Positions 1 to 6,480 of a DNA stretch of 13,124 bases are shown piece by piece. The DNA comes from an uncultured Clostridia bacterium. GTDB lineage: Bacteria > Bacillota > Clostridia > Oscillospirales > Oscillospiraceae. Both the position numbers and the translations under genes were made by a program. The notes beneath the pieces are model-generated. The model did not search any database. It was not told the origin of the DNA and worked only from the letters and a program-made list of their open reading frames with translations. How positions within the stretch are numbered: position 1 is the stretch's first letter; every line of letters begins with the position of its first letter. The stretch spans positions 1-13,124 of the forward strand of contig CAMGRA010000018.1 of assembly GCA_946061345.1 (NCBI GenBank). The letters are read 5' to 3'.

Positions 1-64
1 GCGGAGACGGAACGGTCTGCCGCTGAAAACGTCCGTTGCCCATGGGCTGATAGCGGTGATACAT
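1..64 (-). CDS. 5'-terminal fragment of an unknown protein (runs off the left edge)
   Basis: Only the first 21 codons are inside the window. They begin at an ATG (64-62) and read MYHRYQPMGNGRF, a polar, aromatic and Arg/Gln-rich start with no signal peptide. The start is supported by a strong AGGAGG ribosome-binding site that overlaps the TAG stop of the gene upstream (77-448, same strand), so it is translated as the last visible member of a compact three-gene operon. The function cannot be read from so short a fragment. Confidence 0.6.
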   Translation of the reverse strand, partial: MYHRYQPMGNGRFQRQTVPSP

Positions 65-76
65 GGCAGTTCCCTC

Positions 77-448
77 CTACTTTCCCGACAGCTTGCCGTA
101 ATTCCGCAGGGCAAAGCCTGCCAGATGGGAGATCCGCGCGATCTCCATAGCCCGGTCGATCTTGTCCCGGCGGTCCGGCGCCAAAAAGGGCTTGAGGGCG
201 CAAAGAAGCGCCTCCTGTTTGCCGTCAGACTGGCGCGCCTGCTGCATCAGGCCCATGACCGCCTGCAAAAAGCCCTCATCGGGCATCCCGATTTTCGGCT
301 CCTGCTTCGGCGGCGCGGACGGTCCATGGTCGGAGGGCGGCTCCGGCGACATACCAAACGACTGGGCCAGCGACAAAATCTGCGCCATGCTGTCGGGATC
401 GTTGAGAATCTGTTGGAGTTTGTCCTCCAGTCCGTCCGTATGCGTCAC
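77..448 (-). CDS. Uncharacterised 123-aa helical protein, middle gene of a small operon
   Basis: The start is a GTG at 448-446, directly abutting the TAG stop (451-449) of the preceding gene, which implies translational coupling. The protein has three parts. An N-terminal helical segment (residues 6-33) contains a DPDSMAQILSLAQ-type stretch. A Pro/Ser/Lys-rich linker follows (about 35-55). The C-terminal helical domain (57-120) is rich in Leu, Ala and Arg, with the motif ALKPFLAPDRRDKIDRA. There is no signal peptide, membrane span or enzyme motif. The two-domain helical layout looks like a small cytosolic conserved hypothetical protein of clostridia, possibly an adaptor. I do not recognise a function. 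Coding potential is supported by the packed operon structure and consistent codon usage. Confidence 0.75.
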   Translation of the reverse strand: MTHTDGLEDKLQQILNDPDSMAQILSLAQSFGMSPEPPSDHGPSAPPKQEPKIGMPDEGFLQAVMGLMQQARQSDGKQEALLCALKPFLAPDRRDKIDRAMEIARISHLAGFALRNYGKLSGK

Positions 449-685
449 CTACTTTCCGTTGATTTTTTTCAGCAGCTCAGCAGCCTCCCGGTCCTGGGTC
501 AGCGGCTGCATCAACGCCTGAGCACGGGCCATGTCCCCGCGGCGCAGCGCCTCCGCCGCCTGTCTGAGCTGCTGCCCGCCGTCGCGGTTCAAAAGGGCAA
601 GGAGCTGCTTTCCCTCCGCAGAACCCAGGATTTTTTTCGCCTGCTCGGCGGAAAATTGCGGAGGATTGGAAGAATCTTGCTTCAT
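449..685 (-). CDS. Uncharacterised 78-aa Gln/Ala-rich helical protein, first gene of a small operon
   Basis: The start is the ATG at 685-683, preceded by GGGAGG about eight bases upstream. A longer open frame reaches back to 979 but runs antisense through the metallophosphoesterase gene and has no comparable ribosome-binding site, so I reject the longer start. The protein begins with a polar stretch (MKQDSSNPPQ). It continues as probable helices: SAEQAKKILGSAEGKQLLALL (split around residue 24), then QQLRQAAEALRRGDMARAQ and a C-terminal segment ending ELLKKINGK. It lacks a signal peptide, membrane segment or cofactor motif and is probably cytosolic. Its neighbours (77-448 and 1-64) follow with zero and twelve bases of spacing, so the three probably work together. 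The function is unknown. Confidence 0.72.
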   Translation of the reverse strand: MKQDSSNPPQFSAEQAKKILGSAEGKQLLALLNRDGGQQLRQAAEALRRGDMARAQALMQPLTQDREAAELLKKINGK

Positions 686-690
686 GGAGA

Positions 691-719
691 TTGCCTCCCT
701 TTTCAGAATCTGATATAAT
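691..719 (+). promoter_or_regulatory. SigA-type promoter with extended -10 for the metallophosphoesterase-coaX operon
   Basis: The -35 box is TTGCCT (691-696), the spacer is 17 bases, and the -10 box is TATAAT (714-719) preceded by TG one base upstream (an extended -10). It lies about 40 bases before the ATG at 759 and is the only consensus-like promoter in this divergent gap. The -35 overlaps the leader of the minus-strand operon starting at 685, so the two transcription units share a compact control region. Confidence 0.7.
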
Positions 720-758
720 ACTATATGTATATGCAGCAGACACGGAAAGGGTGATGCT

Positions 759-1226
759 ATGAAGATCCTTGTTTTATCCGATTCCCACCGGGAGGAAGCG
801 CCCATGCTGGCAGCCGTCCGGCAGGAACGGCCCGACGCTCTGGTCCATCTGGGTGACCACGCCAATGACGCCCGCGCCCTGGCAGAGGAATATCCCCTCC
901 TGCCCCTGGTGACGGTGAAGGGTAACTGCGACCTTGCCACCGATGCGCCGGAGCAGGCGCGGATGAACTGGGACGGCACGGTGATCTTCGCCGTCCACGG
1001 CCACCGCTATCACGTGAAAAACGGGCTGCTGTCACTGCGTTACGCCGCTCTGGAACAGGGCGCACATATTGTCCTGTTCGGCCACACCCACTGCCCCTAC
1101 TGCGAATACCGGGACGGTCTGTGGCTGCTCAATCCCGGCGCCTGCGGAGGCGTCAGGCCAACCTGCGGCGTTATCACCATTATAAACCACAAGGTTTCCT
1201 GTCAAACCAAGGAGGTATCCCTATGA
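759..1226 (+). CDS. YfcE/MJ0936-family metallophosphoesterase
   Basis: This 155-aa protein carries the complete ordered set of calcineurin-like phosphoesterase motifs: D8-S-H10 after a hydrophobic strand (ILVLSDSH), GDHAND at 32-37, GNCD at 55-58, HGH at 80-82 and GHTH at 108-111, followed by LNPG at 124-127. These residues normally bind a di-metal centre (Mn, Ni or Fe) in a cytosolic phosphodiesterase. YfcE-type enzymes cleave phosphodiester model substrates, and the natural substrate is usually unknown. Length is typical of the family. The stop overlaps the coaX start in ATGA (1223-1226), so the two are co-transcribed and translationally coupled. In many Firmicutes similar genes sit beside the Ham1/rdgB pyrophosphatase, but here the partner is coaX. 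Fold and chemistry are secure; physiological role is not. Confidence 0.93.
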   Translation: MKILVLSDSHREEAPMLAAVRQERPDALVHLGDHANDARALAEEYPLLPLVTVKGNCDLATDAPEQARMNWDGTVIFAVHGHRYHVKNGLLSLRYAALEQGAHIVLFGHTHCPYCEYRDGLWLLNPGACGGVRPTCGVITIINHKVSCQTKEVSL

Positions 1227-1993
1227 TCTTAGCGGTAGATATCGGCAACACCAACATCGTTCTGGGCTGCATTGAGGACGACAAGATCCTCTTTGAGGCA
1301 CGGATGGCCACGGACCTCATCAAGACCTCGGACCAGTACTGCGCAGAGCTGAAAACCATGCTCAGCCTCTTTGGGGTCGCGCCGGAGGACATCGACGGCA
1401 GCATCATTTCCTCCGTTGTGCCGCCGGTGCTCAACTCCTTCAAGACCGCCATCCGCAAGCTGACAGGCTGCAGCGCTATGGTGGTAGGCCCCGGCATCAA
1501 GACGGGTCTCAACATCCGCATGGACAACCCGTCGGAGGTGGGCAGCGACCTGATCGTCGCCGCCGTGGCAGCCATTGCCGAATACGGCGCGCCGCTGCTG
1601 CTGGTGGATATGGGAACCGCCACCACCATCACCGCCATTGACGAAAGCGGTGCCTTTGTGGGCGGCTGCATCTGCCCCGGCGTGAAGATCTCCATGGAGG
1701 CCCTGACCGGCAGAACCGCCCAGCTTCCCGGCATCAGCCTCGATGCGCCCCGCTGCGCCATCGGGAAGAATACCCGCGATTCCATGCGCAGCGGCATCAT
1801 GCTGGGTGCCGCCGCCATGCTGGACGGGCTGCTGGACCGGATGGAAGCGGAGCTGGGAGCCAAAGTTACCGTAGTCGCCACCGGCGGCATCTCCAAATTT
1901 GTCCTGCCCCTGTGCCGCAGAAAGATGGTCTACGACCGTTCCCTGATGCTCAAGGGCCTGAAGCTGCTCTACGCCCGCAATGTGAGGGCGTGA
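1223..1993 (+). CDS. coaX: Type III pantothenate kinase
   Basis: This enzyme phosphorylates pantothenate to 4'-phosphopantothenate, the first step of coenzyme A synthesis. Type III enzymes belong to the ASKHA fold, need a monovalent cation and are not feedback-inhibited by CoA. The 256-aa protein shows DIGNTN (6-11, phosphate loop), GIKTGLNI (91-98) with the catalytic-region GSDL (107-110), DMGTATTIT (129-137) for the second phosphate-binding region, and ATGG near 219-222. Length matches the family. The start at ATG 1223 is fixed by GGAGG at 1211-1215 and by homology of the very N-terminus. An in-frame extension back to 1121 lies inside the upstream gene and is not used. It overlaps the metallophosphoesterase by four bases and converges on a small minus-strand gene three bases beyond its stop, leaving no room for a separate terminator. 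Confidence 0.96.
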   Translation: MILAVDIGNTNIVLGCIEDDKILFEARMATDLIKTSDQYCAELKTMLSLFGVAPEDIDGSIISSVVPPVLNSFKTAIRKLTGCSAMVVGPGIKTGLNIRMDNPSEVGSDLIVAAVAAIAEYGAPLLLVDMGTATTITAIDESGAFVGGCICPGVKISMEALTGRTAQLPGISLDAPRCAIGKNTRDSMRSGIMLGAAAMLDGLLDRMEAELGAKVTVVATGGISKFVLPLCRRKMVYDRSLMLKGLKLLYARNVRA

Positions 1994-1996
1994 CGG

Positions 1997-2170
1997 TTAC
2001 AGCGCAGACAGAAAAGCGGCGGCGATCATGAAAAAGCCTGCGCCGATGGCCAGGGTGACGATGCTCTCCACGGCGGCCACCAGGCCGTTGTAGCGGTTCT
2101 CCCGGCGGTCTGCGCGGGCCTGCTCCTCCGCTGCGGGCAAATAGGAAGTCAGATCGATCATGTGATTCAT
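1997..2170 (-). CDS. 57-aa single-span membrane microprotein
   Basis: The start is ATG at 2170-2168, with AGGAG about nine bases upstream. An in-frame extension to 2236 has no ribosome-binding site. Residues 1-28 are polar and charged (MNHMIDLTSYLPAAEEQARADRREN), and residues 29-55 form one long hydrophobic helix containing LAIGAGFFMIAAAF. This suggests a tail-like membrane protein with an N-terminal cytosolic part. It is divergent from the alpha/beta hydrolase at 2249 and nearly abuts the coaX stop. No family is recognised. Support comes from the start signals and the clear amphipathic/hydrophobic layout. It could be a small regulator or stress-type membrane peptide, but that is conjecture. 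Confidence 0.65.
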   Translation of the reverse strand: MNHMIDLTSYLPAAEEQARADRRENRYNGLVAAVESIVTLAIGAGFFMIAAAFLSAL

Positions 2171-2248
2171 TATAGTTTGCTCCTTTCTGTTTTCTGCCGT
2201 GATTCTACAAAATTTACTGTCCGATAAACAGGACACAGGAGGAAGAAA

Positions 2249-3157
2249 ATGAAAGAATTTGAATTTCCCTCACAGGGTGCCGGTATGATCCACGCCTACC
2301 GTTGGGAACCGGAGGGTAAGCCCGTGGCCGTGGTGCAGCTCATCCATGGCATCGCCGAGCATCTCATGCGCTATGATGATTTTGCAAAATTCCTCACTTC
2401 CAGGGGATATCTGGTGGTCGGCGAAGATCATATGGGCCACGGAAGATCCCATGGCGGCACGGCGCCCCTCTACTTTGACGGCGGCTGGACCGCTGCCGCC
2501 GAGGACAGTTATTCCCTTCTGCGCCAAATCAGGGAGGAATTCCCGAATCTGCCCTGTTTCCTATTCGGACACAGCATGGGTTCCTTTTTGGCCCGCACTC
2601 TCCTGTTTCTCCATCCGGAGGCGGGTCTCAGCGGCGCGGTCATCTGCGGCACCGGCTGGCAGCCCAAGCCTATTCTGGCAGCCGGCAGGGCCTTATGCGC
2701 CATCGAAGCCGGGCGTCTGGGTGTCACTGCCCACAGTAAGCTTCTGACCCGGCTTATTTTCGGCGCTTACAATATTAAATTCAAGGAGCCGCGGACACCC
2801 AACGACTGGATCTGCAGCAGCGCTGAGGTGGTGGACCGCTACGGTGCCGATCCCCTCTGCGGCGGCGAGGCAACGGTGGGTCTGACCAAGGATATGCTGG
2901 GTGGCATCGCCATGATCCAGAAAAAATCCAATCTGAAAAAAATGCCCAGGGACCTGCCTGTTTTCTTCATTGCCGGCAAAAGCGACCCCGTGGGCAGCAT
3001 GGGCAAAGGCGTGCGGAAGGCGTACGGAAAATTCAAGGCTGTCGGCATGGAGAACGTGGAAGTCAAGCTCTACGACGGCCGTCATGAGATCCTCAATGAG
3101 GAAAATCATGGGGTCGTTTACGCCGATGTGCTGGATTTTCTGGAAAAAAATCGATAA
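2249..3157 (+). CDS. Alpha/beta hydrolase, monoacylglycerol lipase / lysophospholipase type
   Basis: This 302-aa protein has the Hydrolase_4 (serine aminopeptidase S33) layout of bacterial monoacylglycerol lipases and lysophospholipases. Visible elements are the oxyanion-hole segment LIHGIAEH (31-38), the GEDHMGHGRS segment (58-67) typical of this family, the nucleophile elbow GHSMG (107-111, Ser109), the acid in AGKSDPVG (Asp246) and the catalytic His279 in DGRHE. A cap region covers roughly 135-215. There is no signal peptide, so it probably acts in the cytoplasm on lipid esters, but the substrate cannot be read from sequence. The start is supported by AGGAGG seven bases upstream. The gene stands alone between a divergent microprotein and a separate promoter downstream. 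It is followed by a T-rich tract that could be a weak terminator. Confidence 0.93.
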   Translation: MKEFEFPSQGAGMIHAYRWEPEGKPVAVVQLIHGIAEHLMRYDDFAKFLTSRGYLVVGEDHMGHGRSHGGTAPLYFDGGWTAAAEDSYSLLRQIREEFPNLPCFLFGHSMGSFLARTLLFLHPEAGLSGAVICGTGWQPKPILAAGRALCAIEAGRLGVTAHSKLLTRLIFGAYNIKFKEPRTPNDWICSSAEVVDRYGADPLCGGEATVGLTKDMLGGIAMIQKKSNLKKMPRDLPVFFIAGKSDPVGSMGKGVRKAYGKFKAVGMENVEVKLYDGRHEILNEENHGVVYADVLDFLEKNR

Positions 3158-3216
3158 TATTGTTACCTTTTTGTAATTATTTTTTCCGAGTTATACCGTA
3201 ACTGGTCGTTTTGCCC

Positions 3217-3245
3217 TTGACGGATGAAGCATCGTCTGGTACAAT
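3217..3245 (+). promoter_or_regulatory. SigA-type promoter for the SLH lysozyme-like gene
   Basis: TTGACG (3217-3222) and TACAAT (3240-3245) are separated by exactly 17 bases, with a predicted transcription start near 3252 and a leader of about 65 bases before ATG 3316. It is a near-consensus vegetative promoter, indicating that the surface protein is transcribed independently of the hydrolase upstream. Confidence 0.75.
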
Positions 3246-3315
3246 GTGATTGACATAATTCCTGTGGAATCGACGGTTTTCGCCGCGCTTCCCAGCTTCC
3301 GACAGGAGTGACCTT

Positions 3316-5586
3316 ATGAAACGGTATCTTTTCAGCCTCCTGCTGCTGCTTGCTCTGTCAGCAGGACTGATACAACCGGCCTTTGCCACAGAGGCTGCGC
3401 CCGCCGAAACGGCGCTTTTGGCCGAAAGCGCAGAGCCCGCTGAAACTGCTGCGCTTGACGAGAGCGCGGAACCCAATGAAATCACCGAAACCGCAGAACC
3501 GTCCGAAACCTCCACGGCAGATGTTCCCGCCGAAGGTAAAACAGATGCCGCGGAGCGTCCTGCCACCCGTTCGGTCAAGACCTATACCGTCAGCGAACAG
3601 GGCCGTGCCTTCGTCAGCGAGATGATGAACGGCAGCTACAGCGAGGACGCCCTGACCAGCGCCGCCTCCGCCGTCAACAGCTTCATCACCCGCAAAAGCG
3701 TGAGTCTGACGCAGCAGCAGTTTGACGCCCTGGTGGATCTGGTGATGAACTACGGCAGCTCGATCCTGAACAGCGGCTACAGAGTGGAGACGGTAATCGG
3801 CAGCGGCAGCTATACGGATCTGCAGATCGCCAACGCTTTCTGCTCCTGGGTCAAAAAGGGCAGCGTCTTCTCCCAGGAGACCCTCAACCGCCGCCTGCGG
3901 GAGATCAAGCTGTTCCTCTATGACAGCTACGACGGCAACACCGACAAGGTGACCTTCCGCTATGTGGTCTTCTACGGCAACGGCGGTAGCCTGAACGACA
4001 ACACCGTTCTGTGCTACTCTCTGGGCGGCACCTATAACAGTCTCCCCACCGCCAGCCGCAGCGGCTACTATTTTGCCGGCTGGTACACCGCCTCCACCGG
4101 CGGCACCCACCTTTGTAACAGCGATACGGTGAACCAGAACCAGACGGTCTACGCCCACTGGTCCTCCACCGCCGTCAGCGATCCCAACAGCAGCGGCTCC
4201 ACAGGGCCGACCGAGCCGACGGAACCGACAGAGCCGACGGAGCCTGTTGACCCCTCCCAATGGCCGGAGCTGCCGCCGCTGAAGACCAGTGAGCAGGGCA
4301 TCCAGTTCATCAAGGACCATGAGGGTTTTATTGCCGAGCCTGTCTGGGATTACGCCCAGTACAGCATTGGCTACGGCTCCCGCTACGACCCGGACAACAG
4401 CCCCATTCCCATCTCCGTTCCCATCACCGAGGAGGAGGCGGATTACCTCCTGCGCTCTATGCTGGCGGATTTTGAGGTCATTGTGGACAAGCTGCTTTCC
4501 CAGGCCACCGTGGAACATACCCAGGCCCAGTATGATGCCATCATCAGCTTTACTTACAATCTCGGCCAGCAGTGGATGAAGAAAGAGCTGAAAACCTACC
4601 AGTACATCCTCAACGGCGGCTATACGGAGATGGAATTCGTCAATACCCTGGGCAGCTGGTGCAAAGCAGGCGGCAGTATCCTGCCCGGCCTTTGCAGACG
4701 CCGCATCGACGAGGCCAACCTCTATCTCAACGGCGACTACACCCTGGGCAGCAAAAAATATGTCTGCATCATCTATAACGGCGCGAAAGGTACTGTCTCC
4801 CAACAGTATTCCTACTACCTGCCCGGTGAGCCGCTGGGCACGATGCCCACGGCGACTCTGGACGGCTGCCGGCTGACCGGCTGGTATGACAAGCTCACCG
4901 GCGGCACCAAGTACACCCCGGACACGATTGCGCCATCAGCAGGTGTGATGACCCTCTACGCCCATTGGGAGGAGGGCGTTCCCGACCCGACCACCCCCAC
5001 CGAACCCACGGAGCCTACCGAACCAACAGAACCGACATCCGGCTTCAAGGACGTTCCCGCCGATGCCTGGTACTATGAGCCGGTCATGCAGGCGGTAAAG
5101 GCCGGACTTTTCGGCGGTGTCAGCGAGACGGAATTTGCGCCGGACTCGCCCATGACCCGGGCCATGCTGGTGACGGTGCTCTACCGCTGCGACGGAGAAC
5201 AGGCGGCAGCGTCCAAAGCGCCTTTCACAGACGTGGAGGCGGGCCAGTGGTACAGCGACGCGGTGGATTGGGCCTATGAAAACGCCGTCGTCAACGGCGT
5301 CAGTCCCACCCGCTTCGGCGTGGACGAATACGTGACCCGGGAGCAGCTCACCGCCATGCTCTACCGTTTCGCCGCCTACCGCGGCTATGACACCACGGCC
5401 CGGAAGGACCTGTCCGCCTTCACCGACGCCTCCCGTGTGCTGGAATACGCCCTGGAGCCTATGCAGTGGGCCTGCGCGGAGGGTATCGTCAGCGGCGACG
5501 GCTCCTATCTTCTGCCCCAGGGCAACGCTACCCGCGCCCAGTGCGCCAAAATGATGACCGTTTTCTTGAACCGTTTTTGGGAATAA
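3316..5586 (+). CDS. Secreted GH24 lysozyme-like / InlB-repeat protein with three SLH domains
   Basis: This 756-aa cell-surface protein starts with a signal peptide (KRY, a Leu-rich core, cleavage near AFA at 22-24) and an Ala/Glu/Pro-rich spacer to about residue 85. It then has two tandem units. Unit 1 is a lysozyme-like domain (about 90-206) plus an InlB/Flg_new-type repeat (211-282, ending TVYAHW) and a PTE linker (298-310). Unit 2 is a second lysozyme-like domain (324-475) plus an InlB-type repeat (479-551, ending TLYAHW) and a PTE linker (558-574). In unit 2, HEGF (Glu336), Asp345 and SIGYG (Ser350) match the Glu-Asp-Thr/Ser catalytic set of GH24 endolysins, which cut peptidoglycan glycan strands. 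Unit 1 has no such residues. Three SLH domains (577-625, 637-685, 701-750) should bind pyruvylated secondary wall polymer. AGGAG precedes the ATG. The probable role is cell-wall remodelling or attachment; enzymatic activity is inferred only. Confidence 0.88.
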   Translation: MKRYLFSLLLLLALSAGLIQPAFATEAAPAETALLAESAEPAETAALDESAEPNEITETAEPSETSTADVPAEGKTDAAERPATRSVKTYTVSEQGRAFVSEMMNGSYSEDALTSAASAVNSFITRKSVSLTQQQFDALVDLVMNYGSSILNSGYRVETVIGSGSYTDLQIANAFCSWVKKGSVFSQETLNRRLREIKLFLYDSYDGNTDKVTFRYVVFYGNGGSLNDNTVLCYSLGGTYNSLPTASRSGYYFAGWYTASTGGTHLCNSDTVNQNQTVYAHWSSTAVSDPNSSGSTGPTEPTEPTEPTEPVDPSQWPELPPLKTSEQGIQFIKDHEGFIAEPVWDYAQYSIGYGSRYDPDNSPIPISVPITEEEADYLLRSMLADFEVIVDKLLSQATVEHTQAQYDAIISFTYNLGQQWMKKELKTYQYILNGGYTEMEFVNTLGSWCKAGGSILPGLCRRRIDEANLYLNGDYTLGSKKYVCIIYNGAKGTVSQQYSYYLPGEPLGTMPTATLDGCRLTGWYDKLTGGTKYTPDTIAPSAGVMTLYAHWEEGVPDPTTPTEPTEPTEPTEPTSGFKDVPADAWYYEPVMQAVKAGLFGGVSETEFAPDSPMTRAMLVTVLYRCDGEQAAASKAPFTDVEAGQWYSDAVDWAYENAVVNGVSPTRFGVDEYVTREQLTAMLYRFAAYRGYDTTARKDLSAFTDASRVLEYALEPMQWACAEGIVSGDGSYLLPQGNATRAQCAKMMTVFLNRFWE
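4207..4245 (+). repeat. Pro-Thr-Glu linker repeat, first copy
   Basis: The coding sequence iterates a nine-base PTE codon unit about four times (residues 298-310 of the SLH protein). It forms an extended linker between the first InlB-type repeat and the second lysozyme-like domain. A matching linker is found at 4987-5037. Confidence 0.8.
4987..5037 (+). repeat. Pro-Thr-Glu linker repeat, second copy
   Basis: Residues 558-574 of the SLH protein repeat the PTE unit between the second InlB-type module and the SLH domains. The copies differ in synonymous positions (ACC/ACG/ACA, GAA/GAG), so this is an old or diverging repeat rather than an exact tandem array. Confidence 0.8.
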
Positions 5587-5591
5587 TGCAG

Positions 5592-5630
5592 CACCCGCGC
5601 CGGTCAATTTCCGGCGCGGGTGTATTTTTC
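5592..5630 (+). terminator. Strong intrinsic terminator after the SLH protein gene
   Basis: A perfect 12-bp GC-rich stem (CACCCGCGCCGG at 5592-5603 with its complement at 5611-5622) encloses a 7-base loop and is followed by TATTTTT. It begins six bases after the stop codon and isolates the folate locus downstream. Confidence 0.93.
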
Positions 5631-5660
5631 GCCAAATTTTTCAAAAACGGGAAATTCCTC

Positions 5661-5688
5661 TTGCTTTTTTTATAAAAGCGATTACAAT
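5661..5688 (+). promoter_or_regulatory. Promoter of the folT-folC transcript
   Basis: TTGCTT (5661-5666) and TACAAT (5683-5688) are 16 bases apart. The expected start near 5695 places the THF riboswitch and its outer helix (from 5700) at the very 5' end of the RNA, as expected for a riboswitch-controlled leader. Confidence 0.65.
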
Positions 5689-5699
5689 GGAGATACAAA

Positions 5700-5846
5700 T
5701 ACGATGTTGCAGGGAGTAGGAACAGTGCGTTAAGTACCGGTTGGATGGGAGGTTGCCGCCGGGCGAAGGAATCAGCCGATTCCGCGATACTGTTACCGCA
5801 ACCGCCTGGCAGGTGCCCCGTGATTTCCCAAGGGCATAACATCGTA
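5700..5846 (+). promoter_or_regulatory. Tetrahydrofolate (THF, folT-type) riboswitch leader
   Basis: The aptamer (about 5710-5808) contains the conserved blocks of the Firmicutes THF riboswitch class in the right order: GAGTAG (5714-5719), GCGTTAAGT (5727-5735), GGATGGGA (5743-5750), TTGCCG (5753-5758), CGAA (5764-5767) and ACCGCAACCGCC (5795-5806). The P1 candidate is CAGG/CCTG (5710-5713 with 5805-5808), and P2 is AACAGT/ACTGTT (5721-5726 with 5789-5794). A further perfect 9-bp helix joins 5700-5708 to 5838-5846 and would enclose the whole aptamer. The gene behind it is a folate ECF transporter, the classic target of this class. The ligand would be reduced folates, and binding is expected to lower expression. 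Recognition is by motif memory only; no covariance search was run. Confidence 0.87.
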
Positions 5847-5859
5847 CATATTTTCAACC

Positions 5860-5879
5860 TCCTCCAAAAACAAGGAGGA
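5860..5879 (+). promoter_or_regulatory. Ribosome-binding-site sequestering hairpin before folT
   Basis: TCCTCC (5860-5865) is perfectly complementary to GGAGGA (5874-5879), which is the Shine-Dalgarno of folT (ATG at 5887), with an A-rich 8-base loop. The anti-Shine-Dalgarno could be opened or offered by refolding of the upstream riboswitch, so translational control is the likely output. A run of T follows the hairpin, so premature termination is an alternative. Confidence 0.7.
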
Positions 5880-5886
5880 ATTTTTT

Positions 5887-6480
5887 ATGTCCAAAAGCAG
5901 CACAATTCTCGGCCAATTCTCTGTCAAACGCATTGCCATCGACGCGGTCCTGATCGCTATGTATTTCGGACTGTCTTTGCTGTCTGTGCAGATCGGAGGC
6001 ATCAAGATCACCTTCGCGTCCCTGCCGACCATCATCTGCGCCATGCTCTTCGGCCCCATCGACGGTTTCCTTGTCGGCTTCCTCGGAGCATTTTTGGAGC
6101 AGATGCTCAAGTTCGGCTTCACGGCGACGACTCTGCTGTGGGTCCTGCCGCCGGCCATCCGTGGCCTGTTCATCGGCATCTGCGTCCTGCTTCTGCGCAG
6201 ACATATGTCCGTTGACACCATCCTGCAAAGCAAGCGTCCCTTCGTCTACTTCGCTGTCTGCATTGTCTCCGGCATCATCGTTTCCACCCTGAACACCCTG
6301 GTGTTCTATGTCGACGCCAAGATGTTCCACTACTACGAATATCACATGATCTTCGGCGTATTCTGGATCCGTATCGCCTCCGGCATCCTCTCAACACTTT
6401 TGATGTCGGCCGCCGCGTTGCCGGTCATTGCCGCTTTGAAGCGGGCCAATCTTGTACCGAGTAAGAAGGTAATTTCATGA
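5887..6480 (+). CDS. folT: Folate-family ECF transporter S component
   Basis: This 197-aa integral membrane protein is the substrate-binding (S) subunit of an energy-coupling-factor transporter; it captures folate and uses a shared EcfAAT module encoded elsewhere. Hydrophobic segments occur near residues 15-37, 42-58, 60-75, 83-102, 118-140 and 155-185, giving the six-helix pattern of S components. The N-terminal helix carries AVLIAMYFGLS, and loops hold small residues (FGPIDGFLVGFLGAF at 55-69) as in FolT/BioY/ThiT-type proteins. Assignment to folate rather than another vitamin rests on the THF riboswitch in front and the folC gene overlapping behind (ATGA at 6477-6480). AGGAGG at 5873-5878 fixes the start. 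Length is near the family norm. Confidence 0.92.
   Translation: MSKSSTILGQFSVKRIAIDAVLIAMYFGLSLLSVQIGGIKITFASLPTIICAMLFGPIDGFLVGFLGAFLEQMLKFGFTATTLLWVLPPAIRGLFIGICVLLLRRHMSVDTILQSKRPFVYFAVCIVSGIIVSTLNTLVFYVDAKMFHYYEYHMIFGVFWIRIASGILSTLLMSAAALPVIAALKRANLVPSKKVIS

Noticed and set aside
3158..3190. Intrinsic terminator after the hydrolase
   Set aside because: The T-rich tract is present but the possible stem (TTAC/GTAA) is only four to five pairs, too weak to call.
3358..4803. 481-codon open frame on the minus strand
   Set aside because: It lies entirely antisense to the SLH lysozyme-like gene. Its Val/Ala/Gly-rich translation is typical of a GC-rich shadow frame, and it has no ribosome-binding site or domain.
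5745..6215. 156-codon plus-strand frame overlapping the folT leader
   Set aside because: It starts inside the riboswitch aptamer and runs out of frame through folT; no ribosome-binding site.
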